13,387 nucleotides of DNA from Myxococcales bacterium (GTDB lineage Bacteria; Myxococcota_A; Polyangia; Fen-1088). The position numbers were made by a program, and so were the translations under genes. Positions 11,242 to 13,387 of the stretch are shown here, one piece after another. The first letter of the stretch is position 1. Each line of letters opens with the position of its first letter. The notes beneath the pieces are model-generated. The model ran no database searches and was not told the origin of the DNA. It was given only the letters and a program-made list of their open reading frames with translations. The stretch lies in contig PMZX01000353.1 of the NCBI GenBank assembly GCA_003170035.1, positions 22,613 through 35,999 on the forward strand, in the 5' to 3' direction.

Positions 11242-12165
11242 ATGAAACGTCTTGCGTTCGGCCTCTTTCTAGTTCTTGCAAACCCAGGGTTCGTGGCAGC
11301 GGCGCCTGCGGCTGGCACGGGTGAAACCGCGGACGAGAAAGCCTCCGAGGCTGAGGCTCCCGCCACCGAAGTGCCGGAGGCGAAAAAAGATGAGCTTCCT
11401 GACCTGTCCGATGAAGTGAAGGAGGCGGCCACCGAGAAAGAGGAAGCGACCGCCGCGGCTACCGCCGCGCAGCGGTCGTGGGAAGACATCGTGGTGGTGC
11501 CACGCAAGGCATTCTTGAAGGGGGGACGCTTCGAACTGGCACCGTTCTCGGCGATCTCGATGAATGACGCTATGATTCGCCACTATTCGTTTGGCGGCGA
11601 CCTCGTCTACTATCTCTCCGATGTGTTCTCGGTAGGCGCAGAGGGCCAGTATTTCATCAAGGAACGCTCAGAGCGCCAGTCGCTGGTCGGCTTCCAGTAC
11701 AACCGTGTGACCACGCTCAACCGGTTCAAGTACTCAGGCTCCCTGGTCTTCGGTTACGTGCCGGGCTACGGCAAGTTCGGCCTATTCAACAAGTACATCG
11801 TCCACTGGGATGTCACGCTGAACGCGGGTATCGGGCTCATCTGGACCGAGATCATCCCCGTCATTCCCGACAAGGCGACTTGGAGCAACATGGACATCTG
11901 CCCCCATGTCGCAATTTCCACTCGGATGTTCGTGACTGACTGGCTCGCGCTCAGCATCGGACTGCGCGACTACATCTTCCTCGACAAGTTTGAACCTTTG
12001 AACCGCTCCAGCTTGGTTCCAACCCCGGCAGAGGTCGCGGCCAACACGCCGGAGGTGCAAATCGCGAAAGAACATGCCACCTCCTCGCTTACACAAAACA
12101 TCATGGTGTTCGGTTCGGTCGGGTTCTTCCTGCCGCCTTCCTTCTCGTACAAGACGCCCCGCTAG
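11242..12165 (+). CDS. outer-membrane beta-barrel protein, myxobacterial type (first of a tandem pair)
   Basis: A 307-residue exported protein. The ATG at 11242 is chosen because AAGGAA lies five bases upstream and it gives a clean signal peptide, MKRLAFGLFLVLANPGFVAA, cleaved near residues 20-22. An in-frame GTG at 11212 would bury that signal. Residues 25-78 are a Glu/Ala-rich, low-complexity periplasmic linker. From about 82, DIVVVPRKAFLKGGRFELAP opens a barrel of alternating aromatic/hydrophobic strands (MIRHYSFGGDLVYYLSDVFS, FVTDWLALSIGLRDYIF) and ends VFGSVGFFLPPSFSYKTPR. This plan matches the outer-membrane beta-barrel domain proteins annotated mainly in Myxococcales. Its role is unknown to me. 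Tandem barrel proteins GltA/GltB of the Myxococcus gliding machinery are a remote comparison only. Twelve bases separate it from its paralogue. Confidence 0.8.
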   Translation: MKRLAFGLFLVLANPGFVAAAPAAGTGETADEKASEAEAPATEVPEAKKDELPDLSDEVKEAATEKEEATAAATAAQRSWEDIVVVPRKAFLKGGRFELAPFSAISMNDAMIRHYSFGGDLVYYLSDVFSVGAEGQYFIKERSERQSLVGFQYNRVTTLNRFKYSGSLVFGYVPGYGKFGLFNKYIVHWDVTLNAGIGLIWTEIIPVIPDKATWSNMDICPHVAISTRMFVTDWLALSIGLRDYIFLDKFEPLNRSSLVPTPAEVAANTPEVQIAKEHATSSLTQNIMVFGSVGFFLPPSFSYKTPR

Positions 12166-12177
12166 CGAGACGATGCC

Positions 12178-13068
12178 ATGACGAAGAAAGCGCATACCAT
12201 GAAGAGAGGAATCGCGTTGCTCGTCGGATGTCTCGTCGGCATCCCGGCTGTCACGCAGGCTGCACAAGAGCGCAAGAGTCCGCTTGCGGATGCGCCCGCG
12301 ATCCGCAAACGCTTCGAACTACGCGACAAGCGCGTCGAGCTGGGCGTCGGTATGTCTGCGACCATAGGGCAGGACTTCTACAACGCCTTGATGATCAACC
12401 TGCGGGCTGGCTTTCATTTCACCGATTGGCTCGGCCTCAGTGTCTCGGCCGGGGTATTCAACATCACCCCGAACTGGCGGAGTTCATTCAATGACCAGCT
12501 GAACAACGCGCTGGGAACATCCTGTCGGGATCCGAACAACGCCACCCTCCCAGTATGTACAGGCAACACGGCCAAGACTTCAATCGCCACCGACAAGACG
12601 CCCACGCAAGCCAATGCGGCAGCCGCCGAGAACCGCATCGGCCAGGTGCTTCTCGGCCACCTCGATCTGATACCGTTTACCGGCAAGTTCTCCCTCTTTG
12701 GCAAGCTCTTCATGAACTACGACGTCTATGTGTTGGCCGGGGCCGGCGCTGTGAACCTGGTTAGCAAAGGAGCGGTCAACAACACGTACTGTGACACCCC
12801 GGCTGGGACTTGTCGGGATGACCTCGCAAAGCCCTACACGGGCATGAAGCTGGCGTGGGACGCGGGCGTAGGAATGCATGCCTTCGCCAACAACTACTTT
12901 GCCATCAACATCGAACTGCACGATCTGATCTTCAAGAACAACGCTGCAGGCCGCGACGTGACGGGCAGCCCTGAGGTGACCTCTGCGGACTTGCTGTGGA
13001 CAAACAACTGGATGGTGGGGCTGAACTTCATGTTCTTCCTGCCCGCCCACGTCAGGGTCAGCCACTAG
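12178..13068 (+). CDS. outer-membrane beta-barrel protein, myxobacterial type (second of a tandem pair)
   Basis: A 296-residue exported protein with an N-terminal signal sequence (MKRGIALLVGCLVGIPAVTQAAQ from Met8). The start may be the ATG at 12178 or at 12199; neither has a strong Shine-Dalgarno. LVGC around Cys18 fits a lipobox, but the hydrophobic run continues past it and TQA-A is a good signal peptidase I site, so a non-lipidated barrel is more likely. It shares features with the preceding gene: an LRAGFHFTDWLGLSVS strand, an ELHDLIF strand and an FMFFLPA ending. Four cysteines, 116/127 and 205/212, sit in polar Asn/Thr-rich segments likely to be surface loops and may form two disulfides. 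The 12-base gap implies co-transcription with the first barrel. Function unknown. Confidence 0.78.
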   Translation: MTKKAHTMKRGIALLVGCLVGIPAVTQAAQERKSPLADAPAIRKRFELRDKRVELGVGMSATIGQDFYNALMINLRAGFHFTDWLGLSVSAGVFNITPNWRSSFNDQLNNALGTSCRDPNNATLPVCTGNTAKTSIATDKTPTQANAAAAENRIGQVLLGHLDLIPFTGKFSLFGKLFMNYDVYVLAGAGAVNLVSKGAVNNTYCDTPAGTCRDDLAKPYTGMKLAWDAGVGMHAFANNYFAINIELHDLIFKNNAAGRDVTGSPEVTSADLLWTNNWMVGLNFMFFLPAHVRVSH

Positions 13069-13100
13069 CATTCTTCAGAACGCCGGGTTAGGAGGCCGCT

Positions 13101-13358
13101 GTGTCGCAGAAGAGGAAGGTGACGCTTTACTTCAATGCCGCGATGCTGGCCGAGACCCAGAAAGAGGCACTCCGCCAAGATCGCTCCGTCTCGTGGATCA
13201 TCCAGGCCTCTTGGCGGATTGCCCGGGAAATGGTGAAGCAGATGCCATCGGCTGTGCCACCCTCCCCGCCTGCGGAGAATGGCGCTCATGCGGTGCAGAC
13301 CGGCATGTCAGGCCAGCCATCTTCGGGCCGCGCCGTAGCCGCCCGTACCCAGGCCTAG
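13101..13358 (+). CDS. small ribbon-helix-helix-like protein, TIGR04563 type
   Basis: An 85-residue protein starting at GTG with a perfect AGGAGG (13090-13095) five bases upstream, the best ribosome-binding site in the window. The N-terminal half, KRKVTLYF, then AMLAETQKEALRQDRSVSW, then an IIQASWRIAREMVKQMPS helix, follows a strand-helix-helix plan as in MetJ/Arc DNA-binding proteins. It resembles the short TIGR04563 family that I know from Myxococcales. The C-terminal 35 residues are Pro/Ala/Ser/Gly-rich and probably disordered. It lies 32 bases after the second barrel gene with no obvious terminator, so it may belong to that transcription unit. DNA binding is inferred from the predicted fold alone, and the target is unknown. 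Confidence 0.72.
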   Translation: MSQKRKVTLYFNAAMLAETQKEALRQDRSVSWIIQASWRIAREMVKQMPSAVPPSPPAENGAHAVQTGMSGQPSSGRAVAARTQA

Positions 13359-13387
13359 CAGCCCGTGGCGAAAGTCTCCGCGTCGCC

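Overview
This is a GC-rich chromosomal window made almost entirely of core genes, most likely from a member of the Myxococcota (formerly Deltaproteobacteria, Myxococcales). Three things point there: a tandem pair of outer-membrane beta-barrel proteins of the type annotated mainly in myxobacteria, a short KRKVTLYF ribbon-helix-helix-like protein of the myxobacterial TIGR04563 type, and a class II amidotransferase-like protein of a form I associate with that group. These assignments rest on recalled family patterns, not on a search. There is no insertion sequence, CRISPR array, tRNA or rRNA, and no gene-free stretch longer than about 285 bases.

Layout. At the left edge is the 3' part of an alpha/beta hydrolase gene (+). 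Next is a class II glutamine amidotransferase-like gene (+) that has lost its catalytic cysteine. It converges on rpsA (ribosomal protein S1, -), which follows cmk (cytidylate kinase, -), a common bacterial gene pair. rpsA has its own good sigma70-type promoter and a leader with two perfect hairpins. Divergent from cmk is a lipoprotein-like SurA/parvulin-type chaperone (+). It converges on a 2[4Fe-4S] ferredoxin gene (-), which lies just downstream of a long smc gene (-) but has its own strong promoter. Divergent from smc is ftsY (+), an SRP receptor with an N-terminal membrane anchor. After ftsY come two paralogous outer-membrane beta-barrel genes (+), probably one transcription unit, and the small ribbon-helix-helix-like gene (+).

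How the genes relate. rpsA and cmk serve translation and nucleotide supply. smc serves chromosome compaction and segregation. ftsY, the SurA-like lipoprotein and the two beta-barrels are all linked to envelope biogenesis: FtsY targets nascent membrane and exported proteins, SurA-like proteins chaperone outer-membrane proteins, and the barrels are possible clients. That functional link is inference; only the two barrel genes look clearly co-transcribed.

I found no convincing wholly new system. The best leads are the amidotransferase-like protein whose active-site motifs are all eroded, the SurA-like protein lacking the usual parvulin histidines, a dense cluster of TGAC/GTCA half-sites between smc and ftsY, the structured rpsA leader, and the beta-barrel pair with its small neighbour.
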